Shown: positions 36,841-49,345 of the stretch, piece by piece
How the letters are laid out: each line of letters begins with the position of its first letter
Numbering within the stretch: position 1 is the first letter of the stretch
DNA from: Eucalyptus grandis
Taxonomy: Eukaryota > Streptophyta > Magnoliopsida > Myrtales > Myrtaceae
Reading direction: 5' to 3'
Assembly (NCBI RefSeq): GCF_016545825.1
Contig: NC_052618.1
Span: forward strand, 35,906,196 to 35,970,195
Length of the DNA stretch: 64,000 nucleotides
Notes under the pieces: generated by a model
What the model was told of the DNA's origin: nothing
Seen by the model: only the letters and a program-made list of their open reading frames with translations
The model's database searches: none
Position numbers and translations under genes: made by a program

Positions 36841-36850
36841 GTGACGTCAC
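36841..36850. promoter_or_regulatory. Palindromic bZIP site GTGACGTCAC
   Basis: A perfect 10-bp palindrome with the TGACGTCA core (C-box/CRE type) lies about 330 bp upstream of the NERD start codon, in a GC-richer stretch. The core is the recognised target of several plant bZIP groups. Binding here is inferred. Confidence 0.55.
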
Positions 36851-36859
36851 GGGAGATTT

Positions 36860-39590
36860 TTCTTTTCTTTTTTTCTTTTGGTCATAACCGGAGATATTTC
36901 AGCGGCTAACTTTTGTTTCGGTAATATCGGCACATCTCGTCGCGTCCGGTTCAGGCTCTCCCCCCACGTTAGAGCCCCCCGCGTGCCGTGGTGGGTCTCC
37001 TTTCCTTCGTGGAAAATTAAAATGAGTTTATTTATTATCCCCAGGGGCTTAATTCCCCTTAAAAAAATTCTTAGCTTTTATTTTAGGTTCAATTTCAATT
37101 CTGTTCCCAAAACTGCCCTTTTAAATTATCCGTCCAAAATTTATTCATTGATTTCTTCAAAATTATCGACATCATTAATATATCTTAAATTAGAATATAC
37201 ATTTTCATCAACATCCTCACCTCACTAGAGTAATAAAGGCCTCTTAATAGTAATAATTATGAAGAAATCAGCAGCAATCTCTAGATGGAGAGTTATTCAA
37301 GGCAAATTTTGGATTAGAGTGAGAGTTGACAATTTTTTTATAAAATGAGATTTAATTTAAAATTCGAAAAAAAAAAATTGGGAATCAACTGATATAGTCA
37401 CGCTCATGCCTCTATCTATGCATGTACCAACAAAAAAGTGGTCTTGTAAAGTATTTTTTTTTTTTTTTTGATGAAATTTATTAGTTAGCCTTCAAGCGCA
37501 ATGCGCATGCACTTTAGTACTACTAGTCTTTTTTATTAGTAGCACTTATACTGGCATTGCATACATTTCATGAAAGTTGTTGCAGCAATTGAAAGAGAGG
37601 CGGCTTGATTATTCTTCATATCCTCCCACCATTTCCCGCAACTCTCTTCTCCCTTCCAACTGTCGGCTAAGCAGAAAAGTTCATTGAAAATTTGCTATAA
37701 ACACTAATTGTTAATCCTCAACGGGAAATGAATCCACACCTAACTCTAAATCCACACCTAACTTTAAATCCGCACTAACTGGTTTTCTATAAATTCCCAG
37801 GTATAACTCACTTCACAATCATGAAAGGAGAAATCTGTGGAGAAGATAACTTGCTTTCCTCATTGTGGGCACCTAATCTTTTTTATTATAATTTTTGAAA
37901 AAAATTGACTAGCATTTACCCGATAAATGAAGGCTTTACTAAAATTTTGATCAAATGATATAGCTGGATTTGAATTGCCGATTCTTCAGATTCGCAAGTT
38001 TTAACCATAACCATTAATGAGGTGTCGGAAAAAATTGTGATTTGACCTAATCAATTAATTTTATCATCATAAGCAAATCACAAGTTTACTAATGCCAGTC
38101 GCGGCAATCAAATATTTAGTGAAGGAATTATTATAACTTTTCACCACTGCCATGCCATTGACTCGTTTTTAGAATTCCGTGAACCTACCGCTTTTTCCCA
38201 AGATCAGATTGCTTTTTTTGTTAAGTTCTGACGAAAATCTTCTAGTCGGTCAAAGTTTGGTCCATAAAAGAAAATTTTAGAAGGAACGACACTGGCCTTC
38301 AAGAGCCTAGCGCCCTCGACAGGCCCCAATCCGCAGATCGAAGTGTCTGGGTCTAGTGCGGGCTATTGGCGCAAGTGCGCAGGGCAGGCCTTTTGTCATG
38401 ATAATGGGCTTAGAGCTCTTGGGCAAGCACTGAACGGCCTTGTGCAGAGCCCAAATTGCATTTCTCATTAAATCCCATATGTTTGTGAAATATATCCCTC
38501 AGGCTTCATTTTTTAAAGCTGTAAATAGCCCTCCAAATTTTCATTTTTCCTCAAAGTTGATCCACCTCTCATTCCATTTAGGATTCATCTCACTTTAAAG
38601 ATACCAACACTTGTCCTTTTTTGCAATTGATCCTCAAGTCTTCCAATACGATCTTGGTCTGAGTAAAGAGGAAAAAAATATTCAGTGATTAAATACCATA
38701 CATCAACAGCTAATATGGAAAGTATTATACCTATTCAAATTAATTTAAACTTGGCATACGTCCATCAAATGCCACGATGGTAATTGTTGTGGCTAATTTG
38801 GAATGCCTTCTTATTCTTCCTAGAGGAAGTGTTCATTTATTTAGCATCTACTTATATATGCACCATGTTTATTGATTGTCTTGAGTATTGGAAGTGTCCC
38901 TTTGGTTGATTTTCAGTCTTTTTATGTTTATAGAATTCGAGACACGACAGCATTTGGTGATGCATTAATAGTTGATCCCTATTATTGGTGTCATCAATAC
39001 CAAAGCGTTATTGTATTGCCTTAAGACGAGATGACTAATTTGTGCTACAAAAAACACTTTTAGGACAGTCTTTCCATGCATTTGTCATGCTATTTTCTTT
39101 TTGACTTGTGTGCTTCATATGAGGGACATCTCATTTGCCAAGGTTTCTATCATAGCACTCTAGCTCATGTCAAAACTTACTTATATACTCTTGATCAAAT
39201 TTCAGGCTATGTGAGCAACCTGAACTACCATAGCTTAGTAGCTCATAATTACTATAAATGACTGATTCCAAGAAATTTCTACATATTTGTGCTTCCCAAT
39301 TTTTTGTTTCCTCGAAATTCAAGCTTGTCAATGAACTTTAATTAATGGACTCTTGCAAAGTGTCCTTTTAGATTCTCTTAAATCTTATACTATCCTCACT
39401 TTTTCATTTGCAGATGATAGAATCACAAAAGTAAACTTCAATTGTAATTTTGAAAGCATAAATAGTGGTTGCATCACAACTAATAGCGAGGTGTCATTGC
39501 AAAAAGAGATTAGCAAATTCATGAAGAGATTAGGCTATTCTTCACAATGATGACGCGGCCCCTCCAATCAACAACATTAGGTCCGTGATT
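36860..39590. other. Unassigned sequence between NERD and GRF relic
   Basis: No gene is recognised. It contains a poly-T run at about 37447..37468 and a GC-richer patch at about 38290-38460. Scattered short frames (for example 39076..39261 and 39353..39550 on the plus strand) have no motif I can name. The NERD distal promoter must lie in its left end. Confidence 0.35.
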
Positions 39591-39958
39591 TGCTATTGTG
39601 GCCTCAAATCTCTATGAACGGCAAGGATGAAGGACAATTGAGGAAGAAGATTATACGGTTGCCCAAGATACAACCACAACAATAGAGGAGAAATTTGTAG
39701 TTTTTTTATTTGGGTTGATGAGGAAATGAATCAATCGGCAAAAAGTATGTCCAAAAGTTTTTGCCAAAGCAATGTCAAGCAAGAACCAATGTCGACCCAT
39801 AACGAGGATGAGGTTGTTCAATGGATGTCAAAAACAAGACTCTCAAGGCAAAACTGAAACAAGATTTGGCTAACCTGAAAAAAGAAAATTCTAGATTAAT
39901 GATGTTGGTTTTTTTGCTATTTATGATAATTTTGGCTTTAAAATTTCACATGTTTTGA
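39591..39958 (+). pseudogene. GRF-type zinc-finger protein relic
   Basis: The frame at 39591 opens with CYCGLKSL, followed after a stop by GRRLYGCPRYN and later CSFFIWVDEEMNQ. This is the C-x-C ... GRRFYGCP ... C-x-FF-x-W-D-E signature of plant GRF zinc fingers. From 39842, in a shifted frame, a short coiled coil (LKQDLANLKKENSRL) is followed by a hydrophobic tail (MMLVFLLFMIILAL), the usual C-terminus of these small membrane-anchored proteins. Two in-frame TGA stops in the finger and one frameshift show it is not functional. Confidence 0.75.
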
Positions 39959-39989
39959 GATTTGGCAAACCTAAAAATGTTGGTTGGCT

Positions 39990-40200
39990 TATTCATGTGT
40001 TTGATATGTTTTGTACATGTATGTCGATTTTGTTTGTCGGATGAATGAAGTGAAAGTTTTTTACCGTTTGAAAAGCATATATATTTGTTACGATGTTCTT
40101 TATGTATACAATGTACTTACAAGCTATTCTTGATTTTTCTATGTTAAGATAGAGATGACAAACTATTGTGGATTTTTCTATGTTGTTCTTTATATATACT
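39990..40200. other. Short AT-rich spacer
   Basis: The spacer lies between the GRF relic and the gypsy gag remnant. It contains two diverged copies of the phrase GATTTTTCTATGTT with ATACTATGTACTTACA, about 70 bp apart, and nothing else that I recognise. Confidence 0.4.
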
Positions 40201-40206
40201 ATGTAC

Positions 40207-40745
40207 TTACAGACATCTTGTAGGAGTTAGATTTTGCCCTTGCCACGGTGAAAAAGAAACCCACGCATCCCTCCAATGGGAGAATTGCAGGGCGTAAGGT
40301 ACACTTTTTGCTTTAATTGTCCCAAACCTTACATTAGGCAGCGGTCGGATCTTCAAACCAATGATTTTGAATGCTAAAGAAAGACTAAACAAAACTAGGC
40401 TCAAGTTACCTCTACACCTTTCCACCAATGCCCAATGTAACCTTGAAGTTGATACTCCACTAAGGATACCTTCTCAATGTGCATGTAATTCAACAAAGTA
40501 AGTATCTTCTCCATTTCATCAATTCATATTTTCGCCTCCATGGGATCCCCTAACCTAACAAACTTTGGTGGCTTCAATTTAAAGAATTGTTCGATTAATA
40601 CTTGCATATGATGTTTGCCACTCGTTTGCTATTGGGTTTGTCTCTTCATCAGGGCTCCTACATTAGCAAGTGCCTAAAGAATCCCCTCCAATCGAGGATC
40701 CATCCCTAGAAAAGATCCACTCAAAATAGATCCATCTAACCTCCT
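40207..40745 (-). pseudogene. Gypsy gag remnant (element 2)
   Basis: Minus-strand translation from about 40745 shows MDPRLEGIL, then ALANVGALMKRQTQ, then VLIEQFFKLKPPKFVRLGDP, then IDEMEKILTLLNYM and VEYQLQG, with stops between them. It aligns block for block with the gag of element 1 at 16319..16800. The element ends at about 40200, and protease and pol are missing. Confidence 0.75.
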
Positions 40746-40974
40746 CATATTGCATTATGAAACTTTTGAATAGTAGTCACTAGTCATTACAGTGACCAAA
40801 CATCACTAACTAGCTAATAAGTAACTAACGATACCGGTATCTCATAAGTAACCAAAATTACTTGTTTCTCTTAATACAGCAATAGCAAACACATGTGGTT
40901 AGTGTTTTAACTCGTGTATTTATCCTATACATTCTTATCACTAATGCACCTTATCACTTTAAGGATAAGCTTAT

Positions 40975-40986
40975 GCTTTGACACCA
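40975..40986 (-). other. Primer-binding site, initiator-tRNA-Met type (element 2)
   Basis: The minus strand reads TGGTGTCAAAGC, a two-mismatch form of the plant TGGTATCAGAGC primer site. It lies 9 nt inside the LTR end at 40996 and upstream of gag, which fixes the element orientation. Confidence 0.65.
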
Positions 40987-41648
40987 CAATAGAGTTGTGA
41001 CGCTCAAAACATCACTCACTAATACAAGCTCTTTCATTCCTTTCCTTTTGATTATGCAGACAAAAGCCAAGTTAAAAACGCGAGTAGCATGATATATCAC
41101 TTTCATTTCATATTCATATATGTGGTTCATTACATTCTTCTCGGTATTCATACAGTTCCTTCTTACACCAAAAAACTATTAATAAACACTTGGGAGGGGC
41201 CAAAAAGTGCCTATTCTGCTTTATCCGACAACTTCATTCCGCCAAAAAAAAAAAAAAAAAAAAACTCCATAATCCACAACAACTTTCCTATCTACTCATC
41301 GTCGTTGCGGTCATCTCCAAACCGAAGGGGTCCAAAGAGATCACCATCGAGATTAAGGAACCACAACACAAATCAGGTAGGAATCCACTCTAGATGCCCT
41401 ATATCTATCCAAATCATAGCTTCATATCGCACAAATGTCATGATGGACTCAGGGAGGTTCTTGTCCTTAAGAATACCTTCAAAATAAATAAGGCCCCATA
41501 ACATGCAACATGTGGAACGTCCATACTAAATATCTAAAAAATAGTGGAATGAGCAGACACCCAGTAAGGGAGATAACTAAGTTCTAAACTACACGATCTA
41601 CCACATAAGTCATGAGATTCATCCAAGTCAGGCAAAGATAGTACACAC

Positions 41649-44600
41649 TGTCACGCCTCGAACCTCAAGCGCGTGCACATCTCTCGATGGTCGAAAAAAT
41701 TTGCGACGTCCCAGAACACGTCGTCAACCCATTCATTTTATTGAACATGCGAAGGCAAAATAAAAACCCCTGACAGTAAACAACATGTGATAGAAAAGTA
41801 GGATAACAAATTCACAAACAAAACACGCTTTTATAAACAAACTAGGTTTATATACAAAAGAGTCTATAACAAAATGGGCTAACTCAAAAGAAGAGCTACT
41901 AGGCTATCTAAGCACTAGACTCCTCATCCATGGGTTCAGGGGGCTCTAGGTCTATCACGACATCATCAAGAGTGTCGAGATCCATTTGTGTTGCCTGCCA
42001 CTGTCCGGTCCCAACGAGAGGCCCGTTAAAACCCAATAGGGGACCCTCCCGACCCCCTTGTCAAAAGCCGATGAACCATGCTATGAATCGGTGAGGTACT
42101 AACTAAGGTAGTCCCTCATCGACCCATACCACAGACTCAACTAGCTCTCGAGTCAGGGTAGTCTCGGGAATAAGGATGTAGGTTAACTCAAAATCCATCG
42201 TCTACAGAACCCCATATCGCACTTGATGCTCCTCCATCTAAGGATCTAAAAAGAATGAGCCCACGACGGGGTGAGATAACGTCTTAGCAAGTTCACCCCT
42301 TAAACCCCGACTAGGAAGGAAATACGCCTAAGGGCGGCTTAACCACACAACCACACAACCACAGAAACTCACCTCGCCTCAGTTACTTCCTACACGTCAG
42401 CATAGTTCATAAACTCAACCATATGTAGTAATAATACTCAATCAATTGGAAGGTTAAATCATTATGATATGTCATATACCGTACCACACAATTTTGTCCC
42501 ATAATCAAGCGCGGTAAAACACTTAGTCATGTGTTCCAATTTTATCACGGCCCAACAGGCATGGCCTACTCGACATTTGGCGGTCTTCTGGTGTAACCAG
42601 GCATCGTCTCACCCCATTAAGCACGGCAACGTCTCACCCCATTGAGCACGGCAATCCCAAAGGAGTATCAGTCCAAAATCAACTACGACCAGCATCCGTT
42701 GATAAGGGCATCTCATATAAGAGTAACGTCCACCCAACTCGCATCAAGAATGGGTTCTCATAACCACTCATGCACCCATCCAATCCCAGTTAAGACATTG
42801 TGCTTTGCACTCAAATGTCCTAATTAAAAGGGATAAGTGCAATAGAAGTTATAAAACTTGTTACGAAAATACATTTGAGTCATAAAACTTGCAAAAAGTA
42901 CAATCAAATCCTAAAACTTGTCAAAATGGTTCAATTGAGTCCTAAAATTAACACCGTTAGTCTTATTAACGGAAAATGCTGATGTCGCATTTTAAATGAT
43001 TTTTAATTTTCATCTAGCTTTTTCAAATTATTTTTTATTCAATTTAAAAAAAATTATATTTAAAAACTAAAATTCATTTTTTTTAAAACTGTTAAAAAGA
43101 GAAAAAAAAGGCAAAAAGAAAATGGAAGCTCCTTCGCCGCCCATCGCCGAAGGGACCAGAGGTCGTCGCTTAGTGCAAGCAAGGGTGCCCAATTTTGGGC
43201 ACACCGGCCCTTATGGGGGGTTAGTGACCATCGCCCGCCCGGGCAAGGCCTCGCTGGCCCTCGCCTGGGGCCGGTGAGGCTTGCCTAGATCCAAGCGATA
43301 GTTACCCAGATCTGGGTGACCTTCGCTGGCCTTGAGCGAGGGCCACTAAGGCCTCGCCCAAGGCTAGCGACCGCTCGTGCCCGTGCTGGCGAGGGTCGCC
43401 GACCCTTGCCTTGTGCCAACAAGGCCTCACCCTAGTCGAGCAACGGCCGACAACCTCCGCCCTCCGGCGATGGGCAACGGCGATGGCGGCTTCTTCTTCT
43501 TTTTTTTAATAGTTTTTTAAAAAAACGAATTTTAGTTTTTAAATATAATTTTTTTTAAAAATGAATTAAAAATTATTTTAAAAAACCAGGTGGAAAATAA
43601 AAATCATTTAAAATGCTACGTCGGCGCCACGTCAACATTTTCTGTTAATAAGACTGACAGTGTTAACTTTAGGATTCAATTGAACCATTTTGACAAGTTT
43701 TAAGATTTGATTACACTTTTTTGCAAGTTTTAGGACTCAATTATATTTTCGTAACAAGTTTTAGGACTTTTATTACACTTATCCCCAATTAAAATAATGT
43801 ACTTGGTCAATTTTTTCGTATTAAAAATACACGATAAAATAATCGTGTGTGGGTACACGGTCAATTTGAATAAAAAAAGTTGATATCCTCCATTTTAAAA
43901 TCTCACTAGTTGATATAGTATCTAAAAACATTTTTGGTGTTAAAACCCGACACCAGGTAATTTTTAAAGAATTACCAAAATTTCTTTATTTTGAAATAAA
44001 TACTCAAAATCACAATTACCACTCAATTTGCACAAATTAACACTCAATTGCATAAACTAAGCACACCACTGCAATCAGCACAAAATTCCAGTCACCGGCT
44101 ATCTCGATATAATTTCCAAAAAATATTAAATAATTAAATAAATTACAAAAATAATTAAATAATGCAAATTAAATCCAATAAATGCTAACCTAGGCCGGAA
44201 ATGCTAATCTAACCACCTAAACATGCCTTGAAAATTAATGCACATATCTAGATAAATAGTACAATCTAATTAGCCCCTAATCAATCTATTCTAACCACCT
44301 AACAATCATAATTAATTAATTAAATCACTAATCTAAACTAACTAACCTCCTAAGCAAGGTTTAGTGAGTAAACTCACCGGTTTAGCAGGCTAGTGAGTCC
44401 ACGGCGGCGATGACGTGGAGGCGAGAGAAAAACAAGCATGGAGCAACACCAATGGAGGTCCAGACAGGCCTTAAAATGAGTCTTGAAGTCTCAACTAAGG
44501 GTTGAGAATTCGGTTCTAGTCTTGGGTTGAAGTGGCTGGACTAGAGCTTGACTTGGCTGGAAACGACGAGGAGATGGTGGCGGTAGCCGCAACGGGCAAC

Positions 44601-45818
44601 GGCGGTGACTCCGGCTGGCTGGACGGCGACAACAGTGGCCAGGTGAAGCTGCAACGGCGACTAAGGTAGCTTGGGATGTCGGGCTGGCATGCGAGCTACG
44701 CGGAATGGCGAGGACGCACGGCTCGGGCTCGCGGGCATGCGGTTGGCGCGTGATGGGTCTAGCGGCTTCAGGCGAGCAGTTGACGGCAGGAGGGTTGCTG
44801 GTTAGTTCTCTCTGAATTTTTGAGTTCTCAAATGCACAATAATGGGTAAAGTGAAACCAAGGAAGAAGAAGAAGCCAGCTGCTAAGGAGAGGGCCACCAA
44901 AATATCTCAAATAGTCAAGTTTCTTGCCCCACCACCAACTGTTGCCATCATCAAGACATCTCCTAAAAGGTCCAAAAGGTTGCGGCACCCCCTAGTTACG
45001 AATTTTATACACTTGCCCCTCCAATTTCATTAAATTCTCCTTCTATTGAGCTCAAATTGGTGTCCATAAATTCAGCCAAGGTGCCCACATGACATTCCAC
45101 ATTTTTCCTTGCCAATTGGTCCAACTTGATTGCCAAAAGTGCAACAAAAAACGGCCCTCTAATTTTCCCGGTCCAAAATAACCCTACTTTAAATTTTCGT
45201 CGAAAACTCATATTTGCAGAAAAATCTTTGGACGACGAGTCGACGTTCCTAAAATAAATCGTGTCATGACAAAACTTTCAATTTCTAAAATCGGGTTCAA
45301 ATTCGCGGTTAATTTCAACCAGGCTCAATTTTAGCGTAACCTAACCCATCGAGTAGCTTTTAAAATTTTTTAGTGCAATTGACCCGTGGTCGATTATTTT
45401 CGAGTCACATTATACATCTTCGACTCATTGGCGACTCTTAGTTATCGTGAAAATCTTGAGTTTTCAAAGATGGGCATAGGGTACATAAATGATAGAAAAA
45501 TCGGTTTAGTGCCGTTCGATAAGAATTTTGCAATTAGGTAGAATCACCCACTCTTTAATCACATGCCTCTGTCGAACCGACCTATCTTCGATCTCTGATC
45601 GATTTTGACATCTCGTATTGACCCTTGCAAATTAGCACATTCAAGCGGCTAATTTCTAGTCAAATTCTCAAGTCTATTGCGTTTAAATCCCTTAATAGCT
45701 TCACTCGATAAATTAGTTATCTCATGAGTGATCAGCTCAGAGAAAAGAACTACAGGCGCGTCGATAAAAAGCCCAACTCATTCAATCGAAAACAGAACCA
45801 AAAAATTAGGATGTCACA
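41649..45818 (-). mobile_element. Solo LTR with CACAC target-site duplication
   Basis: It runs from TGTCACGCCTCG to GGATGTCACA and is flanked on both sides by CACAC (41644..41648 and 45819..45823), a perfect 5-bp target-site duplication. It is colinear with the LTR of gypsy element 1 and with the nested solo LTR at 6637..9860 (reverse orientation). It contains no gag or pol, so it arose by LTR-LTR recombination. Its excess length of about 960 bp is the foldback element at 42830..43786. The frame 44491..44988 and similar ones are LTR sequence. Confidence 0.92.
42830..43786. mobile_element. Foldback-type DNA element with 8-bp TSD (957 bp)
   Basis: The termini are GGGATAAGTGCAATAGAAG on the left and ATTACACTTATCCCC on the right. 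The inverted repeats extend about 190-230 bp with repeated phrases such as AAAACTTGTTACGAAAATA and GACAAGTTTTA. The perfect direct duplication AATTAAAA (42822..42829 and 43787..43794) marks insertion into the solo LTR; the sister LTR at about 10036 reads through uninterrupted. The core (about 43125-43500) is GC-rich with CTCGCC and GCGAGGGTCGC phrases. It has no coding capacity. The 8-bp duplication fits hAT-like mobilisation, and the long arms resemble foldback or MULE-type MITEs. Confidence 0.9.
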
Positions 45819-47483
45819 CACACAAATACGAACTTAACGCATATAGATTGGACTGGACAATATGAGACCTTATATACATGAATCCAAGCATGTATCACAA
45901 CCACAAAACCACACAACTACACATAAACTCACATGCCTTATTTATTAGGTATTCATGTGATCTTTTTCCTTCCCCAACTCACGGATTTGCATCAGTTTGC
46001 ACCGATCTGCACAGTTCACTTTCAAGTCACTACCCAAACTTCCATGGTTTTTTGTCCATTGGCATATCACTTCGAAACATCTCGGTTCGCTATCTAAAGC
46101 ATCCAAGGTTTACTGTTCTTGAGCATCCTGACTCTTTCGAGGCATCATTGATTTGATGTCCAATGGTTATCTCTTAACATCGATTCATTTCACATAATCT
46201 GTGCAATTTATCTTGAATTATATCACATGAACAAGTCAAATTTAGCATGCACTTGTCGAAACATAAGCTAGAAATGGTGTCACCACATAATATCACATGT
46301 TTCAGCATGTCTTCCGCGTCGAACTACATGAATACCACAGTTCACTTCAAAATCAACATGCATTAGGAACTCGGGGATAAAAATCTAGCACTATCTCATG
46401 GCACAACATTTCTAGGTTCAATCACACAATCATGCACGTCCACACCGCAAGCTGAGTACTAAAATTCACCAAACATAGCACAACGTCCATGGATTCTAAG
46501 ACAACCTGAAACATAGCACAATCTCTACAATTTTTAGGACAAGCCGTGAGCCTTGAGATTATTCCTCATCTAGGTTTAGTTCCAATGAGCCGAAAGACAT
46601 CAAAGATAGACTTAGTTTCACATGCATTAACAATTATTAACATGGTTTCTACAATTAAGAATCTATAGAGCTGCCATGCCTAGACTATATTTATTCTCTA
46701 AGAAGCAAGAAGATCAAAAAGCATTGAACTTAGCAATTTCACTTATTTGAGAGCTCTTGGTGAAGAAAATTGAGAGAAAAATTCGTGTAATGGTGATAGC
46801 GGTTTGGCCAAGACAGGAGAGAGAGGAGGGGGGAGGGGAGAGAGATGTTAAGCCCTTTAAGCTCTACCTTGTATATTAGTTGTTAAGTGTGATAATGATC
46901 AACAACAAATGTTCATCCTTGCATGTGGTTTAATACTTGCGATAAATACTTGTGATAATCCTTGAAAGCATCTGGTTTGAGTGAAGGCTAAGGTGTCAAA
47001 ATTAGTGAACAATTATCCACTTTCATGCATAATTTGCATTCTAACTCTTGAAATCTAGAATAAGTGAATTGCCAATAATGGCCCCAAATTTTTGGCCATA
47101 GAAGGGGGATTAGGTGTCTAGTTCCAAAGATCACATATGTGAGCATTTCTTTAATGTCATATTATTAGAATTAACATGCATAATATATTTCTCAATTTTC
47201 TGAAGTCATGAAATCATTGGCAACAATGTTGAATGACAGGTTTAATTCAAACAGTTGTTAGACAGAAGATTGAGAGATTGTCCGATCATAATATGCGACC
47301 AATTAGTAACTAGTGTTACCCATCTCCAATCATGTTTATTCTGACATTGATTCACAAACTCATTTTGTCTTGCTCGTACCTTGACTATAAATTATTCTAT
47401 TCAAACTACGTACTTAATAATAATAATATCAAATTTTACAGACTAATTATAATTATTGAATAAGTAAAACTAAGAATGTCACA

Positions 47484-49020
47484 ACCTTAGACTTGCATAA
47501 GCTGTCTCATGACTTCCCAATATACAAACGAACTCAGCATATCTCCTGAAATGCAAAGAGTTTGATTGGAGTTTTAAGCTATCTGAAGTATGATAATCAC
47601 TAATCAAACCAATTGAAATCCCAAGGGTTTCACCTAATTTTTCATGTATCAAGCATTGTTTGCATAAATTGGAAATCATCTGTATAAAATATTTACATCC
47701 AAAGGGGGAGAAATAAAATGAGAGATGTAAATTCCTTGGTTAAGTAGAAAAGTTTTAGGAGTCTAACATAGTATACCAAGTGTTCTAGAAAAAAAAAAAT
47801 GAGACTAGTACCCACAAATTAGGATTTGACTCTTCAATCCACTTTTTGGTGGATCCAATGAAACCAAAATACATTCCTCCAATTGCAATAGATACGGTTT
47901 CTCTATGCGATATACATCTATAGAACCCTATAGTAAATATAAGTACACATCATGAGCAATGCACCAAGAGTATATAAATATGCTAAAAAAACACGACAAT
48001 AAAGTTGTACCCCTTAATCAAGAAGCAATTCATGAGGATTCGTCAAGAATTATGTATTGCTTCAAATAATTTGTTTGTATTCCTTTGGAATCGTTTCATG
48101 ATGATTCATGTACGAAGGAATAATCAATTATTTGCATTTGACTAAATAAATGCCAAGATAAATATGTCTCAATTAATCCTACGAAAGAAAACATAAGTTA
48201 TATCTAACTCAAAATGGTTTCATGAGATCTATTATGTACTCCAACATCTATCTAGAAAAAAACACCATAAACAATTAATATTATAGTAGAAACAATAAGA
48301 TGAAATAACATTAGGATCTAATATAATTTCATAATAAACAATTGATTAGTGAATGGGAAAAATCCATCCATGATCCTTAAAGACATGATGTATGGTGATC
48401 TCCTCTACATATAATAGATGACTTCACTAGAAAAACGTGACTAAATTAATATATCAAACTATTAAATACTTGATTAGGAAATGGGCAAAATCCACTTATA
48501 ATCCCCAATGGCATGAAGTATGGCGGCCACTACATCTATATTAAAAATTTTACCAAATTAGTAAAATATAAATAGAAATGGAAAATTGAGAGCGACATAC
48601 CTAATTATGAAAATTTGGATTTATTGTAGGATCACTAATATTGTTGGGATAAAAGGCACTATGAAACTGATTTGAATTACTCGAATAATTTGGGAAATGA
48701 GTTTTATTATGTGTTGTTTGGACAACCAACTCTACAAAATAAAAAATATGTAAATTAGCATCATAACACTTGATTTGTATGATAAAATTTCAATATTTGT
48801 TTTTTCTATGTTATTCCTCACTATTCCCATAATGTTTTCATTTTCGGTTCCCAAACTCATCAACTCAAAAGGTTGTTGCATTAACATATAAAATCAATTA
48901 AATTTAGATGAATCTAGTAACATTTGATGAAATTCATCATTCACAATATCTTATTTTGTATCATTAGTCCATCTTTTCAAAATATAGGTAGATGAAATGC
49001 TTGTAACTAATATGTTTTCA
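47484..49020. other. Unassigned AT-rich sequence
   Basis: No gene is recognised. A direct duplication of about 105 bp is visible: 48345..48440 (GAATGGGAAAAATCCATCC, then TGATCC and ATGTATGGTG) and 48470..48575 (GAAATGGGCAAAATCCACTT, then TAATCCCCA and AAGTATGGCG). Confidence 0.4.
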
Positions 49021-49029
49021 ATCAAAATT

Positions 49030-49345
49030 TTCAACGCACGGTGACACAATTATCCTTTTGATTCAAATAATTTGCATTCATAAGAAACTGAAAAGTCTGC
49101 AGAGTCAAATCTAATGACATATTCACATTAAATCCCCCTACAATTGAGAATAAATTAATAAAGTGTGGTTGTGTTGCCATGCCTTAAATCTAGCAACATG
49201 TTCATGTTAAATCACGCATACACTTTCAAGACATGGCGATATAACCATACTTTTGATTCAAATAATTTGCATTCACAAGAAATTGAAGAATCCGCAAGGT
49301 CAAATCTAATAACATGTTCATGTCGAATCCCCCTACACTTGAGAG
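49030..49345 (-). repeat. Tandem duplication of the SWIM-finger segment
   Basis: Two copies of about 105 bp, offset by about 205 bp, share TTTTGATTCAAATAATTTGC, then AGGTCAAATCTAAT-type sequence and AATCCCCCTACA. Each codes, on the minus strand, for the SWIM part of the FAR1-type pseudogene. The left copy is more degraded. Confidence 0.7.

Larger units (their letters stand above)
40996..47483 (-). mobile_element. 5' LTR of gypsy element 2, split by nested solo LTR
   Basis: The boundaries are TGTGACGCTC at 40996 (the LTR 3' end on the minus strand) and AAGAATGTCACA ending at 47483 (the LTR start TGTGACATTCTT on the minus strand). Removing the nested solo LTR and one copy of its duplication leaves about 2.3 kb. 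The primer site and gag lie on the left, as expected for a 5' LTR of a minus-strand element. A poly-A run at 41243..41262 and a G-rich run near 46826-46850 lie inside. The right limit is based on the TG...CA termini only, because the rest of the element is missing. Confidence 0.65.

Noticed and set aside
37965..38035. tRNA-like stretch on the minus strand (TTCAAATCCAGC preceded by a loop-like segment)
   Set aside because: I could not form a convincing acceptor stem or D arm, and the B-box match is imperfect. A tRNA scan would decide.
44491..44988. 165-codon minus-strand ORF
   Set aside because: It lies wholly inside the GC-rich part of a solo LTR, and the corresponding parts of the sister LTRs do not keep the frame.
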